From contig NZ_FOCJ01000018.1 of the NCBI RefSeq assembly GCF_900110075.1, forward strand, positions 1-51,320: DNA of 51,320 nucleotides. Direction: 5' to 3'. Of this stretch, positions 1-9,020 are shown one piece after another (the first letter of the stretch is position 1; each line of letters begins with the position of its first letter). A model generated the notes under the pieces. It had not been told where the DNA came from, searched no databases, and was given only the letters and a program-made list of their open reading frames with translations. The translations under genes were made by a program, and so were the position numbers. Source of the stretch: Paenibacillus sp. OV219. Its GTDB lineage: Bacteria; Bacillota; Bacilli; Paenibacillales; Paenibacillaceae.

Positions 1-82
1 AAGACGATCAGGTTGATAGGTTCGAGGTGGAAGCGCGGCAACGTGTGCAGCTGACGAATACTAATCGGTCGAGGGCTTATCC
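1..82 (+). rRNA. rrl: 23S rRNA, 3' end (partial)
   Basis: The first 82 bases match the conserved 3' terminus of bacterial 23S rRNA, including the stretch that reads AGCTGACGAATACTAATCG and the final GAGGGCTTATCC. The 5' part lies outside the window. The 195 bases that follow, up to the first tRNA, contain a short hairpin near 110-127 (ACCTT/AAGGT arms) and the CAGTTTTCAGGG motif common downstream of Firmicute 23S genes. They contain no recognisable 5S rRNA gene. The end point is set by comparison with the known B. subtilis end and may be off by a few bases. Confidence 0.95.
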
Positions 83-277
83 TAAATAAGTGAAATCAGC
101 TAAAGCAAGAAACCTTCGCAAAGGTTCGTATCCAGTTTTCAGGGCGCAATCAACTGATGAATAATCGACAAGCGCGAGTATTCAGAAGCGATTTGCTGAA
201 ACGTTTGGTGACGTTTTGACCTGATCTTTATGGCTGCCTCAGTCATAATGGACAAGCATTACTTGAGGCAATTGTGT

Positions 278-354
278 GGCGGTGTAGCTCAGCTGGCTAG
301 AGCATTCGGTTCATACCCGGAGGGTCGGGGGTTCGAGTCCCTTCGCCGCTACCA
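278..354 (+). tRNA. tRNA-Met (CAT), elongator type
   Basis: A full cloverleaf can be folded: acceptor GGCGGTG pairs with CGCCGCT, then discriminator A and an encoded CCA. The anticodon loop is GTTCATACC, giving CAT. The sequence is very close to the B. subtilis elongator tRNA-Met. Initiator tRNA and lysidine-modified tRNA-Ile also carry CAT, but the acceptor and D-arm resemble the elongator form. It is the first of six tRNA genes in one tight cluster downstream of 23S, probably co-transcribed with the rRNA. Confidence 0.93.
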
Positions 355-363
355 CACCTATAT

Positions 364-439
364 GGAGGCTTAGCTCAGCTGGGAGAGCATCTGCCTTACA
401 AGCAGAGGGTCGGCGGTTCGATCCCGTCAGCCTCCACCA
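364..439 (+). tRNA. tRNA-Val (TAC)
   Basis: Acceptor arms GGAGGCT and AGCCTCC enclose a normal cloverleaf with anticodon TAC in CCTTACAAG, a T-arm with GGTTCGATCC, and encoded ACCA. It is nine bases after tRNA-Met in the rRNA-linked cluster. Confidence 0.95.
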
Positions 440-454
440 TATTTTTTTAAATGC

Positions 455-531
455 GGAGCCGTGGTGTAGTGGCCCAACATGCCTGCCTGTCACGCAGGAG
501 ACCGCGGGTTCGAATCCCGTCGGCTCCGCCA
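455..531 (+). tRNA. tRNA-Asp (GTC)
   Basis: Acceptor arms GGAGCCG and CGGCTCC, anticodon GTC in CCTGTCACG, T-loop GGTTCGAATCC, discriminator G and encoded CCA. It is the third member of the cluster. Confidence 0.95.
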
Positions 532-548
532 TTTAACTTAATAATTAA

Positions 549-624
<76 letters not shown>

Positions 625-632
625 TGTTTCAT

Positions 633-716
633 GGAGGGCTAGCGAAGTGGCCAAACGCGGGAGACTGTAAATCTCTTCCTTCGGGTTCGGTGGTTCAAAT
701 CCATCGCCCTCCACCA
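633..716 (+). tRNA. tRNA-Tyr (GTA)
   Basis: At 84 nt this is longer than its neighbours because it has the long variable arm of a class II bacterial tRNA (TTCCTTCGGGTTC region). Acceptor GGAGGGC pairs with GCCCTCC, the anticodon is GTA in ACTGTAAAT, and CCA is encoded. It is the fifth member of the cluster. Confidence 0.95.
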
Positions 717-728
717 TTCTCTTCAAGA

Positions 729-804
729 GAGCCATTAGCTCAGTTGGTAGAGCACCTGACTTTTAATCAGGGTGTCGTAGGTTCGAGTCCTACATGGCTC
801 ACCA
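729..804 (+). tRNA. tRNA-Lys (TTT)
   Basis: Acceptor GAGCCAT pairs with ATGGCTC, the anticodon is TTT in ACTTTTAAT, and ACCA is encoded. It is the last tRNA of the cluster, and a terminator begins 16 bases later. Confidence 0.95.
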
Positions 805-819
805 TTTCGATACTTATTC

Positions 820-850
820 AACCTGTAGGCCGTGCGCCAGCAGGTTTTTT
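820..850 (+). terminator. Terminator of the rRNA-tRNA operon
   Basis: AACCTG pairs with CAGGTT, with an inner GGC/GCC pairing, followed directly by a run of six T. It closes the rrn-tRNA transcription unit before tagO. Confidence 0.8.
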
Positions 851-931
851 GTTGTTTTCAAAGCTCTGAGTAATTCATACTGCTACGGGCAAACTGAACA
901 CAAAGGCTGCTTCAGGGGGTTATTAGAGACA

Positions 932-1873
932 ATGGATTTCCTGTTATCTGCACTGTTGTGTTTTGTAATTGTTGCGGTATTAGTACCGATTCTTCGAAAA
1001 TATGCGCTTCGGATGGGATTCGTGGACCGTCCTTCTGCCCGCAAAATCCACCGGACGCCAATTCCATTGATGGGTGGAGCTGCACTTTATGTAGGTGTAG
1101 TTGTTACGCTGTTTCTTTTTCAAGGAGCCACACCACTCAGCATGACGATTGGCATCGGAGGCTTTATTCTTGTCGTCATTGGACTTGCAGATGATGCGGC
1201 GAAGGCAAACGGCAATGAGTTTCCGGTGTGGCCACGTGTAGTTGTTTATATTGTAGCTTCCATTATTCCACTGTTATTTGATATTCGCATACAAGGTTTA
1301 TCGGGCTTGCACGGCACGATTGATTTTCCATTCTGGCTGGAAGTGATTAGCTCGATTATTTGGGTATTTGCGCTCATTAATATGATTAATTTCATAGACG
1401 GTGTAGATGGGCTAGCCTCAGGAGTGTCCACCTTATCATCATTGACGCTCTTTGTGGCGGCGTTGTTGAAGCATCAATATCCAACGGCTCTGTTGGCAGT
1501 TATTTTGGTGGGGGCATGTCTGGCTTTTCTTATATATAACTTCTATCCTGCGCGGATATTTATGGGGGACGCCGGTGCTGCGTTTCTCGGTTATGCGTTG
1601 GCCGTTACTGCTGTAGATGGAGCATTCAAAAGCGCAACACTTGTGAGCGTTGCTGTACCGCTGCTTGCGCTTGGCGTACCGATTCTCGATACGGCTGTTG
1701 TGATGATTCGCAGATTGCTCTCTGGAAAAGGACTTCATCGCGCCGATAAGCTGCATACACATCACGTACTGATGAGATGGGGACTTACGCAGATCCAAAC
1801 TGTCTCATTCATCTATTTGGTCGCGGCGCTCTTCTCCTTGCTGTCTATCGTCATCTTACTCGCTCTAAGCTGA
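932..1873 (+). CDS. tagO: Undecaprenyl-phosphate GlcNAc-1-phosphate transferase, TagO/WecA family
   Basis: A 313-residue multi-pass membrane enzyme of the MraY/WecA (glycosyltransferase 4) family. Family knowledge: it transfers GlcNAc-1-phosphate from UDP-GlcNAc to undecaprenyl phosphate, the first committed step of wall teichoic acid and related wall polymers. Visible motifs are the magnesium-binding GLADDA near residue 86, NFIDGVDGLA near 152, FMGDAGAAFLG near 210, and the C-terminal cytoplasmic HRADKLHTHHVLMRWG. About ten hydrophobic segments are present. I chose the ATG at 932, which follows AGGGGGT, although the frame stays open back into the tRNA-Lys gene. The tRNA-operon terminator lies upstream and a weak hairpin follows. 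The exact downstream polymer cannot be deduced here. Confidence 0.9.
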   Translation: MDFLLSALLCFVIVAVLVPILRKYALRMGFVDRPSARKIHRTPIPLMGGAALYVGVVVTLFLFQGATPLSMTIGIGGFILVVIGLADDAAKANGNEFPVWPRVVVYIVASIIPLLFDIRIQGLSGLHGTIDFPFWLEVISSIIWVFALINMINFIDGVDGLASGVSTLSSLTLFVAALLKHQYPTALLAVILVGACLAFLIYNFYPARIFMGDAGAAFLGYALAVTAVDGAFKSATLVSVAVPLLALGVPILDTAVVMIRRLLSGKGLHRADKLHTHHVLMRWGLTQIQTVSFIYLVAALFSLLSIVILLALS

Positions 1874-1890
1874 TCGAACCGCCTAATCTA

Positions 1891-1955
1891 TGGTACAATG
1901 TGCAAAAAAGCACTTTTTTCTGTACATTGTGTGGTACAATGAGCCAAAAAAGCGC
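1891..1955 (+). repeat. Imperfect tandem repeat with two -10-like boxes before the PucR-type gene
   Basis: TGGTACAATG occurs at 1891 and again at 1932, each followed by a GC plus A-run plus GC pattern, so about 23 bases are repeated with a 41-base period. Each copy carries the -10-like hexamer TACAAT. ACAATGTGC in copy one can also pair with GTACATTGT at 1922-1930, around an inner GTGC/GCAC hairpin with six T. The region may combine the tagO terminator with promoters of the next gene. Confidence 0.45.
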
Positions 1956-1985
1956 ATGAAGCGCGTGTAGGATAGGGGCAAGCCG

Positions 1986-3125
1986 ATGAGTGAAGCAAAG
2001 TGGATCAAGCAACTGCAAGCTGTCCTGGATTGCCCAGTCCGTGAGTTGCAGCTGCCAATTCAAGATTGGAACATGATTATAGAAGATCGTATTACTCTTA
2101 ATAATCAACAAAAGCCGAATGCGGTTACAACTGGCGGTTATGTGATTGGTCCTGAGGGCGTTGTATGGTTTCTGCTAGATGTAGGATCGCAGTTCGTCAA
2201 TCTGCTTGAAGTGGAACGTGAGCGTTTGTCTGAGAAGGAAATGCGGCTTATGAGTTGGACATTATCTCAAATGCTCGCTGAGAAGACAAAGAGCTTTGAG
2301 GGTATACCTGAGTCGGAGCGCTATGCTCGTGAGCTTGGCGCTTGGATTGAAGAACAGCTGGAGGCGGAGGAACCGAAGCAGCAGCTGCCGGATCGCCTCA
2401 TGTCGAGAGGAAGACTGTTCTCCTCCATGATTCCGTTCTTACTCGTATGTGAGCAGGCTGAATCAGGACGAGCAAGCTACAGTGAGCTAGAGAAGCTGCT
2501 GCGCACTTTTCTCGCTGAAGAGGTTATCATTATTCCGATTAAAGAGCAGGAATGGTTGATTCTAGGGCCTATTTCGATAATTCATGATGCACAGCTCGAG
2601 GAACGGGATGATGAAATCGAGGAGACGGTGGAGGAGAGCTTAACATCCATCGTATCTGGCCTGCACGAGATGCTTTCTAGTGAATGGATCGGTGAGTGTC
2701 ATCTCGCGGTCGCTCAGCCGATTTCTCCGACAAGTTCGATTGTCAACACAACCGCATTGCTGCGGGAAACCGTTCATCTCGGACGAACGTTCCATGTCGG
2801 TACCAATATACATCTCCCTTGGTTGCTGCATCTTGAACGTCTACTCGATACGATCCCGGAGACACAGCGGATCAAATTCGTGGAGCAGGCGCTAAAGCGT
2901 AAGGATGCTTTTCTAGAGCCGGAAATTCTTACGACGCTTGAAACATTCTTCTCACTTGATTGCAATGTCAGTGAAACTGCGAAGAAGCTCTATATTCACC
3001 GCAATACGTTGCTGTACAGACTGGATAAGCTCAAACAGGAGACCGAACTGGATGTGCGGCAGTTCCGCGATGCAGTTCTCGTCAAAATAATTTTGCTATT
3101 GTACAAAGTGACGAAAAGGTCGTAG
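1986..3125 (+). CDS. PucR-type helix-turn-helix regulator
   Basis: A 379-residue soluble protein. The C-terminal part, about residues 318-375, is a PucR-family HTH: FFSLDCNVSETAKKLYIHRN followed by TLLYRLDKLKQET. The N-terminal 300 residues are acidic and show no motif I recognise, so the signal sensed is unknown. It is followed 90 bases downstream by the sugar ABC ATPase gene on the same strand, so control of carbohydrate uptake is a reasonable inference but is not shown. The ATG at 1986 has GGATAGGGG upstream. No membrane segment is visible. Other PucR/CdaR relatives respond to purines or sugar acids, and nothing here chooses between these. Confidence 0.75.
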   Translation: MSEAKWIKQLQAVLDCPVRELQLPIQDWNMIIEDRITLNNQQKPNAVTTGGYVIGPEGVVWFLLDVGSQFVNLLEVERERLSEKEMRLMSWTLSQMLAEKTKSFEGIPESERYARELGAWIEEQLEAEEPKQQLPDRLMSRGRLFSSMIPFLLVCEQAESGRASYSELEKLLRTFLAEEVIIIPIKEQEWLILGPISIIHDAQLEERDDEIEETVEESLTSIVSGLHEMLSSEWIGECHLAVAQPISPTSSIVNTTALLRETVHLGRTFHVGTNIHLPWLLHLERLLDTIPETQRIKFVEQALKRKDAFLEPEILTTLETFFSLDCNVSETAKKLYIHRNTLLYRLDKLKQETELDVRQFRDAVLVKIILLLYKVTKRS

Positions 3126-3215
3126 TTTTTTTGTAAAGTATGTGCATAGTCATTGTGAGGTCGCTGATATACACTAAATGTATTGAAAGACTATTCCGTT
3201 TAGGGGGAAATACAA

Positions 3216-4337
3216 ATGGCTGGTGTACGCTTAGAGCATGTTTACAAAAAATACGCGGGTACTGATCTCGCTTCCGTAAAAGATTTCAACCTTGACATTA
3301 AAGACAAAGAATTCTTGGTTCTTGTCGGCCCATCCGGTTGCGGTAAATCCACAACTCTTCGTATGATCGCTGGTCTGGAAGAAATCTCTGAAGGTAAACT
3401 GTTCATCGGCGAGCGTCTTGTAAATGACGTTGCACCTAAAGATCGCGATATCGCGATGGTATTCCAATCCTATGCGTTGTACCCACATATGAACGTATAC
3501 CAAAACATGGCTTTTGGTTTGAAACTTCGTAAATTCAAAAAAGCAGAGATCGACAAGCGCGTTCGTGAAGCTGCTAAAATTCTTGATATCGAGCACTTGC
3601 TTGAGCGTAAACCAAAAGCACTTTCCGGTGGTCAACGTCAGCGTGTTGCCCTAGGCCGTGCGATCGTTCGTGAACCACAAGTATTCTTGATGGATGAGCC
3701 GCTTTCCAACTTGGACGCTAAACTTCGTGGCCAAATGCGCGCAGAGATCTCCAAGCTTGCTAAACGTCTTGAAACAACTGTTATCTACGTAACGCATGAC
3801 CAAATCGAAGCTATGACAATGGGTGACCGTATCGTTGTTATGAAAGACGGTATCATTCAACAAGCTGCTTCCCCAGAAGAGCTGTACAACCACCCAGTAA
3901 ACATCTTCGTAGCAGGCTTTATCGGTGCACCTTCGATGAACTTCATCACTGGTACAGTGTCTGAAGGCGGCGGCGTTGCTCGCTTCAAATCGACAAACAT
4001 TGATGTTCTTGTTCCAGAAGGAAAAGCTGCACAATTGCGTGAAAAAGGTCTGATCGGCAAAGAGATCATTCTTGGTATCCGTCCAGAGGATCTGCATGAA
4101 GAGCCAGTATTCCACGAGGCTTCCCCGCAAACAATCGTGAACGCTCACGTTGAAGTTGCTGAGAACCTTGGTCACGAAATGTTCTTGTACCTGAACGGTC
4201 TTGGTAAAGACACTGTAATCGCACGTGTTGACGGCCGCTCCGGTGTTAAAGAAGGTGCTAACGTGAAGCTTGCTCTTGATATGAACAAAGTTCATGTCTT
4301 CGACAAAGAGACAGAACTAAACGTATTCGAAGCATAA
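3216..4337 (+). CDS. ugpC: Multi-sugar ABC transporter ATPase, UgpC/MsmX type
   Basis: A 373-residue ABC ATPase of the carbohydrate-uptake subfamily 1. Walker [10 protein letters not shown] lies near residue 38, the signature [14 protein letters not shown] near 136, Walker [13 protein letters not shown] near 155, and the H-loop VTHDQIEAM near 190. A regulatory OB/TOBE domain fills residues 235-365. No permease or binding-protein gene is adjacent. This fits family knowledge that B. subtilis MsmX is a shared ATPase serving several sugar importers. The frame uses codons of highly expressed genes more than its neighbours do. The start follows TAGGGGGAAA, and a strong terminator makes the gene the end of a unit. 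Confidence 0.93.
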   Translation: MAGVRLEHVYKKYAGTDLASVKDFNLDIKDKEFLVLVGPSGCGKSTTLRMIAGLEEISEGKLFIGERLVNDVAPKDRDIAMVFQSYALYPHMNVYQNMAFGLKLRKFKKAEIDKRVREAAKILDIEHLLERKPKALSGGQRQRVALGRAIVREPQVFLMDEPLSNLDAKLRGQMRAEISKLAKRLETTVIYVTHDQIEAMTMGDRIVVMKDGIIQQAASPEELYNHPVNIFVAGFIGAPSMNFITGTVSEGGGVARFKSTNIDVLVPEGKAAQLREKGLIGKEIILGIRPEDLHEEPVFHEASPQTIVNAHVEVAENLGHEMFLYLNGLGKDTVIARVDGRSGVKEGANVKLALDMNKVHVFDKETELNVFEA

Positions 4338-4362
4338 TTGATAAGGCGCTGAGCCTTTACAG

Positions 4363-4397
4363 ACAACCGCCCGATCACGAATCGGGCGGTTGTTTTT
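4363..4397 (+). terminator. Strong rho-independent terminator after ugpC
   Basis: Thirteen-base perfect arms ACAACCGCCCGAT and ATCGGGCGGTTGT around a 5-base loop, followed by a T run. Confidence 0.95.
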
Positions 4398-4490
4398 ATT
4401 GCGTATTTTCGTTACGATAACAATAGCTGAATAGTTAATTCGTTACATAAAAATATCGTAGCTGGCTGCGACTTCTGAGGAGATCAACCG

Positions 4491-5429
4491 ATGGCTAAAA
4501 AAGTGAAAGTATCTGAGCTAATCAGTCAATTTCAACTCGAAATATTAAGCGGTGAAGATGGGCTGCGCCGCAGCATTACTGTTGACGATTTGTCGCGCCC
4601 TGGTCTGGAGATGGCAGGCTATTTTGAGTATTATCCGAAAGAACGGGTACAAATTCTAGGACGAACTGAACTGACTTTCATGGATACGCTGAGCAAGCAG
4701 GAGCGTATGGATCGCATGGAGCGACTGTGTGATGAGGAAACGCCATGTTTCATTATTACACGCGGCATGGAAGCGCCAGCCGAGCTGATTGAGCTGTCAA
4801 ACCAGAAGCAAATTCCGGTACTACGCAGCAATGCGGCAACGACGATTTTCCTGAGCCGGATAACGAACTTCCTAGAGCGTAAGCTTGCTCCATCCGCTAC
4901 GATTCACGGCGTTCTTGTCGATGTGTATGGTGTTGGGATGCTCATCACCGGCGGCAGTGGCATTGGTAAGAGTGAGACGGCACTTGAGCTTGTGAAACGA
5001 AGCCATCGCCTGGTAGCGGATGATGCGGTTGAAATTCGCCAAACTTCGGATGGTCAACTGCACGGAACGGCGCCTGAGCTCATTCGCCATTTGCTTGAAA
5101 TTCGAGGACTAGGCATTATTAACGTTATGACATTGTTCGGTGCTGGTGCAGTCCGCAATATGAAGCGGATTAGCGTCGTTATTAAGCTTGAGAACTGGCA
5201 AGCGGACAAGCAGTACGACCGCCTCGGTCTTGACGAAGAAACGACACGAATCATTGATACTGATGTTCCGATTGTAACGGTTCCGGTTCGTCCAGGTCGA
5301 AACTTGGCGGTCATTATTGAAGTGGCAGCCATGAACTTCCGCTTGAAGCGGATGGGCTACAACGCAGCGCTGCAATTTACGAACAAGCTGACGGAGACCA
5401 TTGCAGAAGACGCGGACGATTTTGATTGA
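4491..5429 (+). CDS. hprK: HPr kinase/phosphorylase
   Basis: A 312-residue bifunctional enzyme that phosphorylates Ser46 of HPr and Crh with ATP or pyrophosphate and reverses the reaction. It is the sensor arm of CcpA-dependent carbon control. The N-terminal domain covers about residues 1-130. The catalytic domain has the active-site histidine in TIHGVLVDV near 138, Walker [10 protein letters not shown] near 154, LVADDAVEI near 175, and the HprK signature [20 protein letters not shown] near 202. Length is normal for the family. It heads hprK-lgt-ppaX-yvoF in the B. subtilis order. The HPr-family substrate gene is in this same window at 23520. The start is supported by AGGAGATCAACCG. Confidence 0.96.
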   Translation: MAKKVKVSELISQFQLEILSGEDGLRRSITVDDLSRPGLEMAGYFEYYPKERVQILGRTELTFMDTLSKQERMDRMERLCDEETPCFIITRGMEAPAELIELSNQKQIPVLRSNAATTIFLSRITNFLERKLAPSATIHGVLVDVYGVGMLITGGSGIGKSETALELVKRSHRLVADDAVEIRQTSDGQLHGTAPELIRHLLEIRGLGIINVMTLFGAGAVRNMKRISVVIKLENWQADKQYDRLGLDEETTRIIDTDVPIVTVPVRPGRNLAVIIEVAAMNFRLKRMGYNAALQFTNKLTETIAEDADDFD

Positions 5430-5432
5430 TAG

Positions 5433-5453
5433 TTGCCCTATTATAATAGGCAA
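5433..5453 (+). terminator. Short hairpin after hprK, possible weak terminator
   Basis: TTGCC-CTATTA and TAATAG-GCAA form a near-perfect inverted repeat just after the hprK stop, followed by TAAGTTTTG. The T run is poor, so it may only attenuate transcription into lgt. Confidence 0.35.
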
Positions 5454-5543
5454 TAAGTTTTGTGCGATGTCATACAGAAATGAATGAGTGAGAAGCTTTT
5501 ACATTCTGTAGATTATTTATGTGAGAGAAGGAGCCTGTGACTT

Positions 5544-6584
5544 ATGTTTGGATTACGATTAGATCCTGTTGCTTTTTCCATTGGCGCCATTAGTGTCCAC
5601 TGGTACGGTATTATTCTAGGAACAGCTGCGCTTGTAGGCTTGCTCCTTGCCGTTCGAGAAGGCAGACGGTTCGGCTTGTCGCCGGACTTTTTCATGGATT
5701 TGCTGCTGCTAGGCGTGCCATCTGCGATTGTTGGCGCGCGAATTTACTATGTCATGTTTACTTGGGATGAATATAAGGGTAATCCGCTGGACGTATTCAA
5801 GATCTGGCATGGTGGTATTGCGATCTATGGAGCGCTTATTGGGGCATTCGCCTGCGGTGTAATTTATTTCCGCGTCAAAGGGTTTAGCTTCTGGCGTGTT
5901 GCTGATATCTGTGCGCCTTCGCTCATTGCGGGACAAATGATCGGACGTTGGGGAAACTTCGTCAATCAAGAAGCGTTCGGCGGACCCGTCGAAGAATCGT
6001 TTCTGCGTAACACGCTTCATCTGCCGAACTGGATTGTCAACCAGATGTATATCGATACGGACAGCTTGTTTCATCACCCGACATTCCTGTATGAGTCGCT
6101 TTGGAACCTGCTCGGCTTGATCCTGCTGCTCGTCATTCGTCGACGCCAATTCCTGCGCGCTGGTGAATTGCTGTTCAGCTACTTCATCTGGTATTCAATC
6201 GGACGTTTCTTCATCGAAGGCCTCCGTACGGATAGTCTTGCATTCCACGGCGCTGCATGGGCAGCAAAGGTAATGGATGCAATCTGGTCACCAATGAAGC
6301 TCTTCGGATTCGATACTGGGTATTTGAACCCTGCTGAAGGAAATATCCGTATTTCTCAGCTGATTTCCGTTCTGCTTATTATTGCTGCAATTACGCTAAT
6401 TATTGGCCGTCGTACGACGGGCGAAGCGAAAGTGCGTTACAGCGATCCGATTATTAACTATAAAACAGGCCTTCCTGCTAGTACAGAAGTAACCGCTAGG
6501 CAGACATCTGTTCCTGCAGAGAGCCGTCCGGACGTGAAGAAGCAGTCGGAAGAAGCAGGCAGTGACACAACAATAAAGGAGTAA
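5544..6584 (+). CDS. lgt: Prolipoprotein diacylglyceryl transferase
   Basis: A 346-residue integral membrane enzyme that moves diacylglycerol from phosphatidylglycerol onto the lipobox cysteine of prelipoproteins, the first step of lipoprotein maturation. Seen: several membrane helices, the IWHGGIAIYGALIGA segment near residue 88, and the Lgt signature region GRWGNFVNQEAFGG near 133. The last 55 or so residues are polar and charged (repeated Thr, Glu, Lys). They extend beyond the length I know for B. subtilis Lgt, about 270 residues, so there is a cytoplasmic or surface tail of unknown role. The ATG follows AGAAGGAGCC. ppaX starts 11 bases after the stop. Confidence 0.95.
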   Translation: MFGLRLDPVAFSIGAISVHWYGIILGTAALVGLLLAVREGRRFGLSPDFFMDLLLLGVPSAIVGARIYYVMFTWDEYKGNPLDVFKIWHGGIAIYGALIGAFACGVIYFRVKGFSFWRVADICAPSLIAGQMIGRWGNFVNQEAFGGPVEESFLRNTLHLPNWIVNQMYIDTDSLFHHPTFLYESLWNLLGLILLLVIRRRQFLRAGELLFSYFIWYSIGRFFIEGLRTDSLAFHGAAWAAKVMDAIWSPMKLFGFDTGYLNPAEGNIRISQLISVLLIIAAITLIIGRRTTGEAKVRYSDPIINYKTGLPASTEVTARQTSVPAESRPDVKKQSEEAGSDTTIKE

Positions 6585-6594
6585 CACAATTAGC

Positions 6595-7251
6595 ATGACA
6601 ACAACGATTAAGACAATGCTGTTTGATCTGGACGGTACGATTATGGATACGAATGAGCTGATTATTCAATCGTTTATTCACTCGCTAAAGGGAATTGTGT
6701 CTCCGGAGTTTGACCGTGAACATATTATTCCGAGCATGGGGCAGCCGCTAACGAAACAAATGCAGCTGTTCTCTGGCCGTGAAGATGTGACAGACTTGGT
6801 TGCCGCCTATCGTGAAATCAATCTGAAGATGCACGACGATTATGTGACAGCTTTTCCGTACGTAAGGGAAGTGTTTGCGAAGCTGCATGGAGCGGGCATC
6901 CGAATCGGGATTGTGACGACGAAGATGCGGCTGACGACAGAGCGTGGCCTTCGTTACGTCAAATTGTATGAATACGTGGAGCCTGGGGCGATCGTGACGA
7001 TTGAAGATGTAGTGCATCCGAAGCCACACCCTGAACCGGTGCAGAGAGCGCTTGATCTGCTAGGCGCTGATCCGAGGACGACGATGATGGTTGGCGACAG
7101 CGGTGTGGATATCGAATCTGCTGAAGCGGCTGGTGTCATCTCGGTTGGTGTGGCATGGTCTTTGAAAGGCGAGGCGAAGCTGAGGGAGAGCGGGGCGCGT
7201 CATATTATTCATGACATGCGCGATTTGTACGCATTCGTGGGATTGGAGTAA
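6595..7251 (+). CDS. ppaX: Pyrophosphatase PpaX (HAD family)
   Basis: A 218-residue HAD-superfamily hydrolase. Motif I FDLDGTIMDT lies at residues 10-19, motif II IVTTK near 104, and motif III/IV KPHPEP and MVGDSGVDIESAEAAG near 142-180. In B. subtilis PpaX hydrolyses the pyrophosphate that HprK releases when it dephosphorylates Ser-P-HPr by phosphorolysis. Its place two genes after hprK supports this role over a generic phosphoglycolate phosphatase. The ribosome site GGAG overlaps the end of lgt, so translation may be coupled. Confidence 0.88.
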   Translation: MTTTIKTMLFDLDGTIMDTNELIIQSFIHSLKGIVSPEFDREHIIPSMGQPLTKQMQLFSGREDVTDLVAAYREINLKMHDDYVTAFPYVREVFAKLHGAGIRIGIVTTKMRLTTERGLRYVKLYEYVEPGAIVTIEDVVHPKPHPEPVQRALDLLGADPRTTMMVGDSGVDIESAEAAGVISVGVAWSLKGEAKLRESGARHIIHDMRDLYAFVGLE

Positions 7252-7257
7252 AGCTCC

Positions 7258-7737
7258 TTGAGAAATGTTGAACGCTATCCGGTCGAAGGGCCAAACGCCT
7301 TGTGGCAAGTGTATCGTACGGTCAGACGGGTAAAAGCAATTCGCAATTTCGTGTTCATACAAGTGGCGCGCTACTGTCCGTCTCTGCCGGTGAAAAATTG
7401 GATCTACCGGCATGTGCTCGGCATGCAGGTAGGGCGCCACTGCGCTTTTGCGCTTATGGTGATGGTGGACGTGTTCTTCCCCGAGAAGATTTCTGTCGGC
7501 GATAATTCAATCATAGGCTACAATACGACGATACTTACCCATGAGTATTTGATTAAGGAGTATCGGCTTGGTGAGGTGCGGATCGGAGCGAATGTGATGA
7601 TCGGCGCGAATACGACGATTCTTCCCGGCGTGACCATAGGCGACGGAGCGGTTATAGCAGCGGGCTCAGTCGTGCATAAAAATGTGCCTGCAGGTGCTTT
7701 TGTCGGCGGAAATCCCATCAGAGACATTCGGAAATGA
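7258..7737 (+). CDS. yvoF: Left-handed beta-helix acyltransferase (YvoF-type)
   Basis: A 159-residue protein with a C-terminal hexapeptide-repeat domain: [20 protein letters not shown] and following repeats at about 108-150, typical of O-acetyltransferases that use acetyl-CoA. The acceptor is unknown. The gene begins with TTG at 7258, six bases after the ppaX stop, and GGAG inside the end of ppaX serves as its ribosome site. Position and length match B. subtilis yvoF between ppaX and the his operon. The short N-terminal part, about 45 residues, is basic and may bind membrane or substrate. Confidence 0.8.
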   Translation: MRNVERYPVEGPNALWQVYRTVRRVKAIRNFVFIQVARYCPSLPVKNWIYRHVLGMQVGRHCAFALMVMVDVFFPEKISVGDNSIIGYNTTILTHEYLIKEYRLGEVRIGANVMIGANTTILPGVTIGDGAVIAAGSVVHKNVPAGAFVGGNPIRDIRK

Positions 7738-7754
7738 ATAAGGGGTAGGGTCTC

Positions 7755-8876
7755 ATGAATCGTAAACTGATTGCGATTTGGCTATTATTCATCGTGGCGG
7801 CAATTTGTACAGGTGGCTATTACATGCATGTTAAAGGGCGTACGTATTTATCGCGGACAACTACATCGGCTAACCGGGGCAATGTAGAAAGAAGAGTAGC
7901 AGCAGGGAATCGTGCGACAGCAAGGCGCAGAAGCAGTGCTTCACCGCAGCGGGAGACGTACTACAGCAATAAGGTTATTGTGCTGATGTACCATGAGGTT
8001 GCTGCGGTGCCTAAGGATGATAAGGCGCTGCCACTGAGAAAATTTGAGCAACAGCTGTCGATGATGAAGGCGGATGACTTCCACTGGATTACGATGAAGC
8101 AGTATGAGCAGTTTATTTTGCATGGGGCTCCTGTTCCAGATAATGCGGTTCTGATGACTTTCGATGATGGTTATGAATCGTATTACACGGATACGTATCC
8201 GGTACTAAAGAAATATCATGTACCAGCAACGAATTTCCTGATTGTGAACACGATTGGCAATCCGCATCATATTGGCATACAGAAGCTGAACTGGCAGCAG
8301 GTAGAGGAGATGCATAAGAGCGGTTACGATTTCTATAACCATACCTTTGATTCACATCTCTATGTCGCCTATGATGGTACAGGTAAACGACAGAAGCCGG
8401 CGCTCGCGTCACCGATGTATCTGAAGGCAAAGCACCGCAAGGAAACGGCAAAGGAATACCGGAAGCGGGTCACGTCGGATTTGGCGGAAGCGAATACGAT
8501 TTTGTCGCAGAAGCTCGGGATTGATGAAGATAAAATTGTTGCATTCCCGTATGGCGCTTATAACAAGCAGGTGCTGGATATTTGCCGCAAGCTTGGGATC
8601 CACATTACATTCACAGTGAAGAGCGGTATTAACGCGGGAGGCCAAACGAATGGTTACCGCGTGAACGCTGGAGGCATCGACGATAATCCAGATACCTTGA
8701 TCCAGCTCATGAAACAGGGGGGTCACTCTTCGGAGACGGAGAAGGAGACGCCCCTTTTCTTTATCCAAATGGGGGTATTCGGTACAGCGTTGATTGGACT
8801 TGTGCTTATGCGGTCGCTGGTTAACGTTTGGGAGGACAAGCATAGACGCCGAATATTCAGGAAGAGCTGCGGCTGA
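7755..8876 (+). CDS. Membrane-anchored polysaccharide deacetylase (NodB domain)
   Basis: A 373-residue protein with an N-terminal membrane segment (residues 5-24), a basic Arg/Ser-rich linker to about 70, a NodB/carbohydrate esterase 4 domain at about 75-325, and a second hydrophobic segment near 335-352 before a basic tail. Catalytic motifs visible are TFDDGYESYY near 136 and NHTFDSH near 196, which supply the metal-binding Asp-His-His, and FPYGAYN near 260. It probably deacetylates a cell-wall or capsular glycan outside the cell. Two membrane anchors are unusual for the family. It starts 17 bases after yvoF and overlaps the same transcription unit. Its substrate cannot be told from sequence. 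Confidence 0.85.
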   Translation: MNRKLIAIWLLFIVAAICTGGYYMHVKGRTYLSRTTTSANRGNVERRVAAGNRATARRRSSASPQRETYYSNKVIVLMYHEVAAVPKDDKALPLRKFEQQLSMMKADDFHWITMKQYEQFILHGAPVPDNAVLMTFDDGYESYYTDTYPVLKKYHVPATNFLIVNTIGNPHHIGIQKLNWQQVEEMHKSGYDFYNHTFDSHLYVAYDGTGKRQKPALASPMYLKAKHRKETAKEYRKRVTSDLAEANTILSQKLGIDEDKIVAFPYGAYNKQVLDICRKLGIHITFTVKSGINAGGQTNGYRVNAGGIDDNPDTLIQLMKQGGHSSETEKETPLFFIQMGVFGTALIGLVLMRSLVNVWEDKHRRRIFRKSCG

Positions 8877-8915
8877 AGGTTACCAATTGGGCATGTTATA
8901 CAGGAAAATGCTGTA

Positions 8916-8944
8916 TTGACGGATAGATGGGCACATGGTATTAT
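8916..8944 (+). promoter_or_regulatory. Predicted sigma-A promoter of the his operon
   Basis: TTGACG at 8916-8921 and TATTAT at 8939-8944 with a 17-base spacer, about 75 bases before hisZ. I saw no T-box, specifier stem or attenuator in the leader. Confidence 0.75.
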
Positions 8945-9020
8945 TACGACTAATCCTTTATTTTGGCAGTATGGTAATATGGTAACACGTTAATAAACTA
9001 AAGTGTCGGCGGTGAATTTC

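Noticed and set aside
205..240. GTTTGGTGACGTTTTGACC as a possible decayed 5S start
   Set aside because: Only the first few bases resemble 5S and no stem or conserved core follows.
8877..9020. Possible T-box riboswitch before the his operon
   Set aside because: No T-box sequence, specifier loop or terminator/antiterminator pair is present. Only a plain promoter is seen.
9003..9020. Upstream GTG start for hisZ
   Set aside because: No ribosome site precedes it, while the GTG at 9021 follows GGCGGTG and gives the usual N-terminus.
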